Below the pieces are notes generated by a model. The model ran no database searches. It saw nothing but the letters and a program-made list of their open reading frames with translations, and was not told the DNA's origin. Positions 34,352 to 43,553 of a stretch of DNA of 64,000 bases are shown here, one piece after another; the first letter of the stretch is position 1, and each line of letters opens with the position of its first letter. The DNA lies in NCBI GenBank assembly GCA_019186965.1, contig JABARV010000014.1, positions 31,664 through 95,663 on the forward strand, read 5' to 3'. The DNA comes from Turneriella sp. (lineage in GTDB: Bacteria > Spirochaetota > Leptospiria > Turneriellales > Turneriellaceae). A program made the position numbers and the translations under genes.

Positions 34352-34405
34352 CGGATATTAAGAAAATACTTAAAGTGTTGGAATTTATGCACGAGGAAAA
34401 AATGA

Positions 34406-35413
34406 TTAATTTACGTCTTTTGCAAAAGTAGGACCGTAAAAAATAAATCCTGTGTAAACTTGCACCAAGTCTGCACCCATTTCGATACGCCGCCGCGCTT
34501 CTTCGGGAGAAAAAACACCACCCGATGAAATAACAGGTATTTTACCGCGTGTAGTCTTTAGCGTTTCTTTAAGGTACATACGCCCAATACTTGCCAAGGG
34601 CTTTCCAGAAAGTCCACCACCAAAATTTTGTAGCCTTTCGGGTAAAGGTATAAGTGAGTGGTTTGTTGTAGTGTTTGTTACAATAACACCACCCGCACCA
34701 CCTTCGAGAGCGGCATCCAAAGATTCCTTGTAAAGTTTAAGAGAAGTAAAATCGGGAGAAAATTTAACAACGATGGGGCGGGGTGAAACCGACACACATT
34801 TTTCTACAAGCGTACGGATTGCTTTAGCATTTTGCAGTAAACGCAAATGGGGAGTGTTTGGCGAACTAACATTGATTGCGATGTACGACAAATGTTCACT
34901 CATGATGTCGCCACGCAAAATGTCCAAACAAAAAACGTAATCATCCGCCGCTTTCTCTAAAGGTGTTTCTTTCCCTTTACCTAAACTTAAAGCGGTTTGG
35001 TAGGCGGGATTCATTTGGGTAAGGCGCTTACGCAAGTTTTTCCATCCTTGGATGATACCTGGATTATTAAACCCCATTTTATTTATAAGCACTTCGTTTT
35101 TGGGAATGCGCACAAGGCGTGGCCGTGGATTTCCTTTTTGCGGTTTTGGGGTTAAACTTCCCGATTCGACAAAACCAAAACCGAGTTTATAAAGATATTC
35201 CGGCGCATGCGCAAATTTATCAAAACCAGCGGCAACACCTACGCGTGAATAAAATTTTCTATCAAAAAGGACAAAACTATCGCGGTTATAAATTTGTGCG
35301 TCACGAATAAAAGGCGAAGCCATACGCATGAGTAAATCCACCGCGCCGTGCACACGTTCGGGGTTTAACCGAAAAAGAAGTGGTTTGGTAAGTTTGTAAG
35401 CTTTTTGTAACAC
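34406..35413 (-). CDS. pyrD: Dihydroorotate dehydrogenase, class 2
   Basis: 335 residues; quinone-dependent enzyme of pyrimidine synthesis, membrane associated through its N-terminal helices. Class 2 is shown by the N-terminal extension (LTKPLLFRLNPERVHG) and catalytic Ser in INVSSPNTPHL. FMN-binding parts include GVAAGFDK, the MGFNNPG motif, VTNTT and VISSGGVFS near the C-terminus. GTG start. The gap to the sigma gene (34352-34405) is short and AT-rich. Lies 25 bases after the PBP1A gene on the same strand. Confidence 0.95.
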   Translation of the reverse strand: MLQKAYKLTKPLLFRLNPERVHGAVDLLMRMASPFIRDAQIYNRDSFVLFDRKFYSRVGVAAGFDKFAHAPEYLYKLGFGFVESGSLTPKPQKGNPRPRLVRIPKNEVLINKMGFNNPGIIQGWKNLRKRLTQMNPAYQTALSLGKGKETPLEKAADDYVFCLDILRGDIMSEHLSYIAINVSSPNTPHLRLLQNAKAIRTLVEKCVSVSPRPIVVKFSPDFTSLKLYKESLDAALEGGAGGVIVTNTTTNHSLIPLPERLQNFGGGLSGKPLASIGRMYLKETLKTTRGKIPVISSGGVFSPEEARRRIEMGADLVQVYTGFIFYGPTFAKDVN

Positions 35414-35438
35414 CGCGTTTTATCGTAATTTAAAAACG

Positions 35439-37997
35439 CTATTGTTGTTTTTCTGGTACGGTACTTGTACCTGGCACAGGAAGATCTCCACCTAATTGCT
35501 TCATCACCTTGTCGCCTTCTGTCATGTCGTAAGCTTGTTTTGAGGTGCGCCCTACGTCTTCGTTTTCCAGATTATGGTCGGCTTGTAAAAGATCTAAAAA
35601 TCCCTGCGACTGTGCATGGTGGCAATTACACATTTCTCCTCCAACGCTGCGCCTTTTTCCGTTAACTGTAATTGGATCGGGAATCAGTGTTCCTGTAAGG
35701 TTTTCGGGTTTGTCGCATTTGGGGTTGGGCCACATTCCTGTGTACCGGCACACGCCACCTGCGTGTACGCCTTTGGGTAAGTTTTGGTCAAAAGGTTCCG
35801 GTAGACTTCCACGTGCGTTATACACATCGCGCATAAACGCACCCCACACAGGGGCAACCATACTACCGCCCGAAATCCCGCGCCCTAATGTCATGTTACC
35901 GTTATCCATACCAAACCATACAACTGCCGCCATATCGGTTGTATAACCGCCAAACCAAGCGTCGTTAAACCCGTTGGTTGTTCCTGTTTTGCCAGCGCCA
36001 GCGCCTTTATAACCGCCATCAATGCGGATAGCCTGTGTGGGCGTTCCCGCGTTGACTACATTTTCCATCATTTTACGTAAAATAAACGCGGGGCCTTCTT
36101 CAACGACTTGAATTTGTCCGTTGCGCCGTTTAAAGTTGAGCGCCTGCATCACGTCGTTTTCAGGGTGCGCAATCACGTTACCGTCTCTATCCGCGACGTA
36201 AATAATCGCGTGTGGAATAATGTCCCTGCCTTTGTTACCAATAATTGCATACCCTAAGAGTAGCTCTGCCGGCGTAAGCTCGCTTGCCCCTAAAGAAAGC
36301 GACGGGTTGGGTTGAAAACGCGACTCAGGAGCTTTAGTAAGGCGGCTTATGTAGTTAATAATGGCGTCTGGCCCCACAAGGTCGTAAATTTGCACCGACA
36401 CAAGGTTAATCGACGCCGCAAGCGCACGGTACGCCAGCGCATAGCCGCTAAAACCAGAACTATAGTTTGCAGGCGCCCATTGCTCACCGCTGGGGGTTAC
36501 GTTCACAAGCGGCGAATCGACAAAGCCCATTGCATAGTGGATTGCCCTCGCCTCCAAAGCTGCACCGTATACAAAAGGTTTAATCGCCGAACCTGGTTGG
36601 CGACGCGCCATTGTGGCTCTGTTAAATTGGTCGGAAGATTTAAATTCGCGCCCACCAATCATGGCGGTGTAGCGCCCTGTTTTCATGTCTAGCCCAAGAA
36701 AAGCGCCTTGTACACGCAAGTCTTCACGGTGTTCTCTATTTGCCGACATGAACTCACTCGAAACTTCGTTTGAGGTACGTGCAGGCAAAACAAGCGAAAC
36801 CAACTCAAACGCATCAGCGGCATCTTCTTTGAACTTTTTACGGAAATCGTTACGTAGTGAATACTCGCGGCGAATACCTGGAATACCCACAATGTTCCCC
36901 ATTGCTAAGTACGTCGATAAAAGCGAACCATCGATTCCACCCGAGGTATATTTGTTTTGGTTGCGGGCGATGGGGTCGAGCTTTTCAAGCGTTGGTAAAA
37001 GAGCGCGTTCGGCAGATTTTTGGTGGTCTAAGTCAAGGGTTGTGTAAACTTGAAGTCCCTTCGAGTACACCACGTCTTCGCCATAAAGCGCAATGAGTTC
37101 TTGCCGCACGTATTCGGTAAAGTATGGTGCGTTGTTTATTTTTTCGCCAAAAATAGTTTTAGAGGGCGGCGTTGTAACAATTTTTTTCCAGTAAATGGGC
37201 CAAAACGTGTTGTAGAGGTCATCCGCCTCTTTTTTGGTAATATACCCTACCTCAACCAACCTATTGAGAGAAACTTTATTTTTTTTGTACGCTTCGTGTG
37301 GCGCACGGAAAGGCGAATAGTTATGCGGCGATTTGGGGAGCGCAGCTAAAATTGACGCTTCCATAAAGTTGAGCTTTGAAACAGGTTTATCAAAGTAAAA
37401 CTGTGCGGCCGAAGCGATACCGTACGCACCATGGCCAAAATACGTTTGGTTAAAATACATTTCGAGAATTTCGTCTTTAGTAAATGCTTTCTCGACTTGC
37501 AGCGCCAACACTGCTTCGTAAATTTTGCGGTAAAAAGTACGCTCGCTGTCGGTGTAGAGTCCCTTCACAAGCTGTTGTGTAATTGTTGAGCCGCCGGCAA
37601 CAATCCCACCTGCACGTAAATTTTTGAACACCGCACGCAAAATACCTTTGAAATCGATACCAAAATGTTCGTAAAAATTTGAATCTTCAATTGCTAAAAA
37701 CGCCGCAATCACTGGACGGGGAATTTCTTCGAGTGTCACTAATTTGCGTTGGTGCCGGAATAACTCCGCGATGAGCCGCCCTTTTTGGTCGTAAAGGCGT
37801 GTTGGTATCGTGGGGCGAAAAGACGCCAAACGGTCTAAATCTCCCGTTTTAGAATGGATACGAAAGTGGATAAACCCTAAGAAGAGCCCGCCGAAAAGCG
37901 CAGTAATAAAGAAAAGATATACCGCAATTTTTTCAATTTTTGCCCACCAAGGCAAATTTTTCAAAGGGGGATTTACTCCATTTTCGTACGACTGCAC
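35439..37997 (-). CDS. Bifunctional penicillin-binding protein 1A
   Basis: 852 residues. An N-terminal membrane helix (about 25-48) is followed by the glycosyltransferase domain (about 65-240) with AIEDSNFYEHFGID holding the catalytic Glu, GGSTITQQLVKG and EMYFNQTYFGHGAYGI. The transpeptidase domain (about 420-760) has SAIKPF (SxxK serine), a central SxN-type region (SINL) and KTGTT. It polymerises and cross-links peptidoglycan. The C-terminal tail has a Cys/His-rich segment (GEMCNCHHAQS) and a basic/acid-rich end. GTG start. The long upstream gap carries tandem operators, probably for the divergent gene. Confidence 0.94.
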   Translation of the reverse strand: MQSYENGVNPPLKNLPWWAKIEKIAVYLFFITALFGGLFLGFIHFRIHSKTGDLDRLASFRPTIPTRLYDQKGRLIAELFRHQRKLVTLEEIPRPVIAAFLAIEDSNFYEHFGIDFKGILRAVFKNLRAGGIVAGGSTITQQLVKGLYTDSERTFYRKIYEAVLALQVEKAFTKDEILEMYFNQTYFGHGAYGIASAAQFYFDKPVSKLNFMEASILAALPKSPHNYSPFRAPHEAYKKNKVSLNRLVEVGYITKKEADDLYNTFWPIYWKKIVTTPPSKTIFGEKINNAPYFTEYVRQELIALYGEDVVYSKGLQVYTTLDLDHQKSAERALLPTLEKLDPIARNQNKYTSGGIDGSLLSTYLAMGNIVGIPGIRREYSLRNDFRKKFKEDAADAFELVSLVLPARTSNEVSSEFMSANREHREDLRVQGAFLGLDMKTGRYTAMIGGREFKSSDQFNRATMARRQPGSAIKPFVYGAALEARAIHYAMGFVDSPLVNVTPSGEQWAPANYSSGFSGYALAYRALAASINLVSVQIYDLVGPDAIINYISRLTKAPESRFQPNPSLSLGASELTPAELLLGYAIIGNKGRDIIPHAIIYVADRDGNVIAHPENDVMQALNFKRRNGQIQVVEEGPAFILRKMMENVVNAGTPTQAIRIDGGYKGAGAGKTGTTNGFNDAWFGGYTTDMAAVVWFGMDNGNMTLGRGISGGSMVAPVWGAFMRDVYNARGSLPEPFDQNLPKGVHAGGVCRYTGMWPNPKCDKPENLTGTLIPDPITVNGKRRSVGGEMCNCHHAQSQGFLDLLQADHNLENEDVGRTSKQAYDMTEGDKVMKQLGGDLPVPGTSTVPEKQQ

Positions 37998-38286
37998 AGG
38001 AGATTTTCTTCTTTAGGTATACGCCGGAAAGAATTTTGTGGATTGCATGAAAAGACAAACGCCCAAGAGCCTGTGCGCTAACCCGTGTAGTGTTTATGAA
38101 GAGGCAATTTTTTCACATTATGTCACATTAGGGGATAACTACCTCTTATTATGTCGCATGGAGGGATAACTATCCCTACGAGTGATTTAAGTAAAAAAAT
38201 TACCATTTTTTTTGAAAAATTGCACTTTTTTTGAAAAAAGTGAGAAAATTTTGCGATTTTCTGGTATTTAATATATAGAGGCAAAA
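37998..38286. other. Divergent intergenic region, PBP1A / small RHH-like gene
   Basis: 289 bases without a gene. The left part (37998-38110) shows nothing clear beyond a likely PBP1A promoter. The centre has the tandem repeats, and the right part (38190-38280) is very AT-rich with several short palindromes. TTGCGA and TATAGA, 17 bases apart (38253-38281), could be the rightward promoter. Confidence 0.4.
38117..38175. repeat. Tandem 31-base-spaced operator-like repeats
   Basis: Two copies of a 27-28-base unit (starting at 38117 and 38148) share ATTATGTC, CAT and GGGATAACTA and are exactly 31 bases apart, about three helical turns, so they face the same side of DNA. The second copy contains a perfect inverted repeat AGGGATA / TATCCCT (38162-38177). 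Further palindromes lie nearer the gene: CAC-T6 / A6-GTG (38223-38242) and AGAAAAT / ATTTTCT. The arrangement suggests cooperative binding of a repressor. Confidence 0.55.
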
Positions 38287-38637
38287 ATGACAACATTAAA
38301 AATAACGTTTACACTTTCTGCACCCGCTCGGCGTGCATTGGGGACACTCGAAACGCCCAAACACCTCGAATACATCGCAGAAAGATTTTTTGACAAATTA
38401 CAAAACGAACGCTACCGCAATTTCGCCGTACAACCCACGTACTACACGACTATCTACGGTGTGCGCAAGGCGTACCCTGTAGACGAAAGCAAACGAGAGC
38501 TTAAAGAAAATTATCCTGTAAGGTTAACCCTCAAAACTTTTGGAATTCTCAAAAAATTGGAGCAACGCGGATTAAAATTTACATGGCTTATGGAAGAAAT
38601 TCTTTACTATGGTTTTTTGCACGGATTGCTAAAGTAG
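38287..38637 (+). CDS. Small protein resembling two ribbon-helix-helix units
   Basis: 116 residues; no named family recognised. Two segments each read as a beta strand followed by two helices: LKITFTLSAPARRALGTLE with PKHLEYIAERFFDKL, and YPVRLTLKTFGILKKLEQRG with KFTWLMEEILYYGFL. This is the pattern of ribbon-helix-helix DNA-binding proteins, here apparently duplicated in one chain. GAGG lies 6 bases before the ATG. Just upstream are two palindromic repeats 31 bases apart, the sort of site such a regulator would bind. Function inferred only; it could bind DNA and control itself or PBP1A. Confidence 0.55.
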   Translation: MTTLKITFTLSAPARRALGTLETPKHLEYIAERFFDKLQNERYRNFAVQPTYYTTIYGVRKAYPVDESKRELKENYPVRLTLKTFGILKKLEQRGLKFTWLMEEILYYGFLHGLLK

Positions 38638-38726
38638 CAAGAAACTTATGCGATAAGTAAAATTTATCTATTTGTTCTTTCGCTTTTACTTGCTGTCACC
38701 TGTTAGGGGTATGGCGTGAAAGAATA

Positions 38727-40847
38727 ATGTTTAGGAAACCTCGAAAATTACTGAAGCGGCTGTATATAATTTGCGTTTTTTTAATACTTTGTGCCTCTGC
38801 GGCAATTGCATTAGATGATACACCTACACTCACTCTTACCGATACACAAGGCCGCTATTTACTTTCGAAGCATATTAAAATTTTAACAGACCCTTCTGGG
38901 TTACGTACAGTTGAAGAAATTCTCGAAAATAAAAATACAGAAAAATTTATTGCAAACAAGGCAAAAAATCCTAATTTTGGATATACCGACGCCGCTTATT
39001 GGGCGCACTTTTCAGTAACTAATAAATCAACTTTAAAATCGCAATTTTATTTAGAAATCGCTTATCCTATGCTTGATTTTATAGATTTTTATCAGGTACG
39101 TGATAAAAAAATTGTACACCACCTACAAGCGGGGGATCGCCTACCGTTCTATACACGTGAAGTGCAGTACCATGAAATAACCTTTCCTATAACGCTTGAA
39201 CCTAACCAAACCAACGATATTTATTTGCGAGTAAAATCGACAAGTTCGCTGCAATTGCCGCTTACGTTGTGGAGTTCAACTGCGTACGCTAGCTATATTT
39301 CACAACAGAGAACATTCTTGGGACTCTATTATGGCATGATGTTAGTGATGGTGTTCTATAATTTTTTTCTTTTCATTTCTGTGCGGGATAAAAATTATTT
39401 GTACTACGTTATTTTTATTTTAGGATATTTAGTCTTTCAATTTAGCCTTAACGGTTTAGCGTTTCAATACCTTTGGCCTCAATACCCTGCGTGGGCAAAC
39501 CTTGCAATACCATTTTCGATATTTTTGGGTGGCACTCTTGCAAACCAATTTACACGCTCGTTTTTACAGCTTAAGAAAAACACAAAGCGTTTAAATTATA
39601 TTTTTATTACTCTTATTTTTTTAGGTGGATTAACAGCTGCCGTTACTATTTTTTTACCTTACAAGATAGCAATCGTTGCTGCAATTTTTTATATCTCTGT
39701 AAGTACCTTTTTTATGATTACTGCTGGTATTGTTACATTTTTGAAAAAATTTCGTCCTGCACGGTTTTATATTTATTCGTGGGCTGCATTTTTAGCGGGA
39801 ATCATCCTTTATGTTTTAAAAACTTTAAGCGTACTGCCTGTTTTTTTTCTTACCGAATATGCGATACAACTTGGTTCAGCTATTCAAGTTGTTCTCTTAG
39901 CGTTGGGTCTTGCAGACTACATCAACACGCTGCAAAGCGAACGCAAAGATTTAATACTCGATAAACTGGAATCTCGTTTACAAATGATGGAATCGGTATC
40001 GCGCTTTGTACCAGAACGTTTTCTTGAATTTTTAGGTAAAAAAGATATTTCCGACATTTCTATAGGCGAAGCGACACAGCGCGACATGACGCTTATGTTT
40101 GTCGATATTCGAAAATTTACCACCCTTTCGGAAAATATGACTGTTGAAGAAAATTTTCATTTTCTTAACGCTTACTTACAGCGTATGGGGCCGTCGATAC
40201 ACAGTTATCGAGGCATCATCGATAAGTTTATTGGCGATGCTATTATGGCGCTTTTTCCCGATGACCCTGAAGATGCATTGAAAGCTGCAATTAGCATGAT
40301 GCAAGAACTAAAAACCTACAACGAGCACCGCGGCAAAAGTAATTATACCCCATTACAAATTGGTATAGGCCTACATTTTGGACCACTTATGTTAGGCACG
40401 GTAGGTTCTTCTGACCGTATGGACACAACCGTTATTGGCGATACGGTTAACCTCGCTTCGCGCATTGAATCGGTTACAAAAATTTTTAGAACACCAATTG
40501 TTCTTTCTGACTTTGTTTATAAGAAATTGGCAAACCCAAGCCTGTACCACTTACGTGAAATCGATTCGGTACGGGTGCGCGGCAAAGAACATCCCGTTGT
40601 ACTTTACGAAGCGATGGATTATTTGCCGCCTCAAGTTTTATCAAAACGTATTGAAGCATTTCCCTCGTTACAAATGGGAATGTTTTATTACAAAGCAGGC
40701 AGTTTTAACGAAGCTAAAGTTGAATTTGAAGAGTGTGTTAAAATAGAACCAAACGACCCAATTCCACTTATGTACATACGCCGTTGTGATAAGCTCATTA
40801 GAAATCCGCCCAGCGACAAATGGAGTGGAGTAAGCCGCTTTCAGTAA
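38727..40847 (+). CDS. 7TM adenylate cyclase (7TMR-DISM type) with C-terminal TPR
   Basis: 706 residues. Signal peptide (cleavage near AIALDD); a periplasmic 7TMR-DISM sensor domain (about 30-190, GYTDAAYWAHFSVTN, then YHEITFPITL); seven membrane helices (about 195-410); a short coiled coil; a class III cyclase domain (about 435-625); and a TPR (about 640-690). Cyclase residues: metal Asp in MFVDIRKF and FIGDAIM, Lys in IDKFIGD, Asp in IGDTVN and the N-L-A-S-R pair. These predict cAMP production in response to an external ligand, possibly a carbohydrate. Common in Leptospira-type genomes. Confidence 0.92.
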   Translation: MFRKPRKLLKRLYIICVFLILCASAAIALDDTPTLTLTDTQGRYLLSKHIKILTDPSGLRTVEEILENKNTEKFIANKAKNPNFGYTDAAYWAHFSVTNKSTLKSQFYLEIAYPMLDFIDFYQVRDKKIVHHLQAGDRLPFYTREVQYHEITFPITLEPNQTNDIYLRVKSTSSLQLPLTLWSSTAYASYISQQRTFLGLYYGMMLVMVFYNFFLFISVRDKNYLYYVIFILGYLVFQFSLNGLAFQYLWPQYPAWANLAIPFSIFLGGTLANQFTRSFLQLKKNTKRLNYIFITLIFLGGLTAAVTIFLPYKIAIVAAIFYISVSTFFMITAGIVTFLKKFRPARFYIYSWAAFLAGIILYVLKTLSVLPVFFLTEYAIQLGSAIQVVLLALGLADYINTLQSERKDLILDKLESRLQMMESVSRFVPERFLEFLGKKDISDISIGEATQRDMTLMFVDIRKFTTLSENMTVEENFHFLNAYLQRMGPSIHSYRGIIDKFIGDAIMALFPDDPEDALKAAISMMQELKTYNEHRGKSNYTPLQIGIGLHFGPLMLGTVGSSDRMDTTVIGDTVNLASRIESVTKIFRTPIVLSDFVYKKLANPSLYHLREIDSVRVRGKEHPVVLYEAMDYLPPQVLSKRIEAFPSLQMGMFYYKAGSFNEAKVEFEECVKIEPNDPIPLMYIRRCDKLIRNPPSDKWSGVSRFQ

Positions 40848-40927
40848 TGTTGCGTTTGTGGCTATTGAATTGTGCTCGCCGCACTATGTTCGCGCTTAAG
40901 TGACGCACAGTTAATAATGAATTTCTT

Positions 40928-42565
40928 ATGAACTTACGCGCAAACAACATCACGAAACTCCAAAAAATCCACTTCGACGCGCTCGTCGTGGGTGGCGGCA
41001 TCAACGGTGCAGTTTCGGCGGCGGCGCTCTCCGGCAAGGGGGCAAAGGTGGCGCTCATCGACCGCAAGGACTTTGCATCGGAGACGAGCCAAGAATCCTC
41101 GAACCTTGCGTGGGGCGGGATTAAATATTTAGAGTCACTCGAATTTGGTTTGGTGCGTAAGCTGTGTAAATCACGCAACCACCTTATTAAAAGCTATCCC
41201 TCGTCGGTGCAGGAGATCCGATTTTTTACAACCATCGAAAAGGGATTTCGTTTTCCGGTGTGGTTTATTTGGCTTGGTACTTGGTTCTACTGGCTCATTG
41301 GCAATTTCTTTACCCGCCGCCCTCGTTATCTTTCGCGCCGTCGCATCCACAAAGACGAACCGATTATCAACACCACAAACGCTGTGGGTGGCATTGAATA
41401 TTCTGATGCATACTTGCACGACAACGACGCACGTTTTGTTTTTTCATTCGTGCGTTCGGCGATGAATAACGGCTGTATCGCCGCCAATTATTTAGAAGCG
41501 CTTAGCGCAACGCGCAGCCACAACCAGTGGCATGTGGATGCAGTCGATACGCTATCGGGAAAAAAATTGAAAATCACGGCTGATGTCATCGTGAACGCGT
41601 GCGGTCCATACGCGGATATTTTTAACGCACACGCAAGTGTTGAAACCAAACACCAACATGTTTTCTCTAAAGGAATCCATCTCATCGTCAATCGGCTATC
41701 AAAAGAAGCGCGGGTACTCACTTTTTTTGCGGACGATGGCCGTTTGTTTTTTGCCATCCCCATGGGTGCAAAAACTTGCATCGGCACAACCGACACGCGT
41801 ATGCCATCGCCCGAAGCGTACGTTACCGAAGAAGACCGCGATTTTGTTCTAGGGAATATCAACAAACGGTTGAAGCTGGATAAGCCGCTCACCCGCGCCG
41901 ACATCATCGCCGAGCGTTGCGGTGTGCGTCCCTTGGTAACCAAGCGCAACACCGATGGCGGCAAAGACTGGATGCAGATGTCGCGTAAGCACGAAGTCGA
42001 AGCGAACTTCGACACACAGTATATCACCATCTTTGGCGGCAAGCTCACCGATTGTTTAAACGTGGGCGACGAGGTGTCCGAACTTGTCGAGAACATGGGG
42101 ATCCATTTGCGCTTCGGCAAAAGGCGTTGGTACGGTGAAGGGCACGATTCGGTGCGCGACGATTTTTTCCACCAAGCCAAATTGATGGACTTGGATAGTT
42201 ATACCGCCTCCACCTCGCACGAAAAATTATCGACGCGCTTTTGGCGGCGCTACGGGTCGCACGCGTTGGAGCTTTTAGAAAAAATACGCGAGAACCCCGA
42301 GCAGGCGGAAATCCTCATCGAAGGCGCGGAGTACACGCGCTGTGAAATCGAAGAGGCGGCGCAACGCGAAATGGTCACCAAGCTTGAAGATTTTTTACGC
42401 CGCCGCTCCAAGATTGCGCTCGTGATGCGCAAAGAAGAAATCCGCATGGCAAAAGGCATTCATGAAACGTGCAAAATTCTTTTTGGCTCTCAAGCGAAAA
42501 AAAAGTACGACGAGTATTTTGCAAAGTCAGCAGGTGCGATAGGAAAGAAGAAATCATCCCGTTAA
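40928..42565 (+). CDS. glpD: FAD-dependent glycerol-3-phosphate dehydrogenase
   Basis: 545 residues. The N-terminal Rossmann motif VVGGGINGAVSAAAL binds FAD, followed by ASETSQESSNLAWGGIKYLE, a GlpD family signature, and GTTDTRMPSPE and FGGKLTDCLN further on. The C-terminal helical domain (about 400-520) completes the family. It oxidises sn-glycerol 3-phosphate to dihydroxyacetone phosphate at the membrane and passes electrons to quinone. This stretch looks more GC-rich than the flanks. Its 3' end overlaps the convergent lipid-kinase gene by 12 bases. Confidence 0.88.
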   Translation: MNLRANNITKLQKIHFDALVVGGGINGAVSAAALSGKGAKVALIDRKDFASETSQESSNLAWGGIKYLESLEFGLVRKLCKSRNHLIKSYPSSVQEIRFFTTIEKGFRFPVWFIWLGTWFYWLIGNFFTRRPRYLSRRRIHKDEPIINTTNAVGGIEYSDAYLHDNDARFVFSFVRSAMNNGCIAANYLEALSATRSHNQWHVDAVDTLSGKKLKITADVIVNACGPYADIFNAHASVETKHQHVFSKGIHLIVNRLSKEARVLTFFADDGRLFFAIPMGAKTCIGTTDTRMPSPEAYVTEEDRDFVLGNINKRLKLDKPLTRADIIAERCGVRPLVTKRNTDGGKDWMQMSRKHEVEANFDTQYITIFGGKLTDCLNVGDEVSELVENMGIHLRFGKRRWYGEGHDSVRDDFFHQAKLMDLDSYTASTSHEKLSTRFWRRYGSHALELLEKIRENPEQAEILIEGAEYTRCEIEEAAQREMVTKLEDFLRRRSKIALVMRKEEIRMAKGIHETCKILFGSQAKKKYDEYFAKSAGAIGKKKSSR

Positions 42566-43456
42566 GCGCAATGCGGATTTTTTCTTACCTAAAATAAATT
42601 TTTGTGATTTTACAATTTTTCCATCCACACACAAAATATCGCCGTCAATTTGGACGGCGATATTTTTTTGTGCCTCAATGGTTAGCTCGGGCGCAAAAAA
42701 AGTTTCTACTTCGTTGAAATGTAAATGCCCTCCGTCCTTCGCGGCTTGGATAATTTTAATAAAGCGCAAAAGTGGCGTACGCCGCACCGCCACAATCTGG
42801 AATGCTTTTTTGAAGTACGATGCTTCGGGCGCAAAAAGCAATCCGCCCGCCCAATGCCGAATTTGGCTCACCAACACCAACGAATATCGACCGTGCCGTG
42901 TTTCGTGCTTCGTGCCGAGCGAAAGAGACACCACATCGCGACGGAAAAGATGCCCCACGAGAATACACAGAACGCCGACGGTGTTTTGTAACGGGCGCAA
43001 GAAAGGCAGCACACGTAAAATTTTGCCCACCCAACGGTTGACAAAAACGCCGATACCAAAATTCGCTTGGCCGATAAAATTTTTTTGGATGCCTTGCGTT
43101 TTAAGAAACCCCAAATACGCGCTTTGGTTTTGCGCCGTATTTTCGCGCAAGTCTAAAATAATGTCGTTCACAGAACCGGCGGGAAGAAATTGTAACACGC
43201 CTTTGTAGTTTGCCGCCACCAATTCTTCGGCGGCAATCGTGAGCGAGGAGTCACCACCAACAACTGCGATGCGTTTAAATTTTTTTGCAAGCATTCGGGT
43301 GTGTTCGCGAAAGTCGGCTTCGCTTGCGGAGGTATATTCGCTGGTGCGCACTCCTTTTTGGTGGAGTGCGTCGCGGTGTGCAGGCCATTTTTTAAGCGAC
43401 AACCCGCCCGCCGAGCTGGGGTTAATTAGAACGGCGGTGTGCTTTTTTGTCGGCAT
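42554..43456 (-). CDS. Diacylglycerol-kinase-like protein with altered motifs
   Basis: 300 residues laid out like the DagK/YegS lipid-kinase family: INPSSAGG near the start, VVGGDSSLTIAAEEL, then FLPAGSVNDI, and a C-terminal beta domain with QIDGDILC. The family glycine-rich motif is normally GGDGT and the second is GTGND; here they are GGDSS and AGSVND, so ATP binding may be changed or lost. It overlaps glpD at its 3' end. Either a divergent lipid or sphingoid kinase, or a non-catalytic relative. Substrate unknown. Confidence 0.78.
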   Translation of the reverse strand: MPTKKHTAVLINPSSAGGLSLKKWPAHRDALHQKGVRTSEYTSASEADFREHTRMLAKKFKRIAVVGGDSSLTIAAEELVAANYKGVLQFLPAGSVNDIILDLRENTAQNQSAYLGFLKTQGIQKNFIGQANFGIGVFVNRWVGKILRVLPFLRPLQNTVGVLCILVGHLFRRDVVSLSLGTKHETRHGRYSLVLVSQIRHWAGGLLFAPEASYFKKAFQIVAVRRTPLLRFIKIIQAAKDGGHLHFNEVETFFAPELTIEAQKNIAVQIDGDILCVDGKIVKSQKFILGKKKSALRLTG

Positions 43457-43553
43457 TTTCTAAAGTGGTAGTTAAAATAGTTTGTGGCGACGGCAATTAT
43501 TAAATACCTAATTTTTCTTTACAAAGTAATATGCTGGGGTTTTATTCGTCCTT

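Noticed and set aside
38162..38177. TAGGGATAA-like resemblance to a homing endonuclease site
   Set aside because: Only part of the known site matches; the palindrome is better explained as an operator.
37998..38286. tRNA or small RNA gene
   Set aside because: No cloverleaf or conserved arm seen; AT-rich repeats only. The same negative result holds for the other gaps I inspected.
42678..43208. 176-residue plus-strand frame antisense to the lipid-kinase-like gene
   Set aside because: No recognisable motifs; a shadow in a GC-richer stretch.
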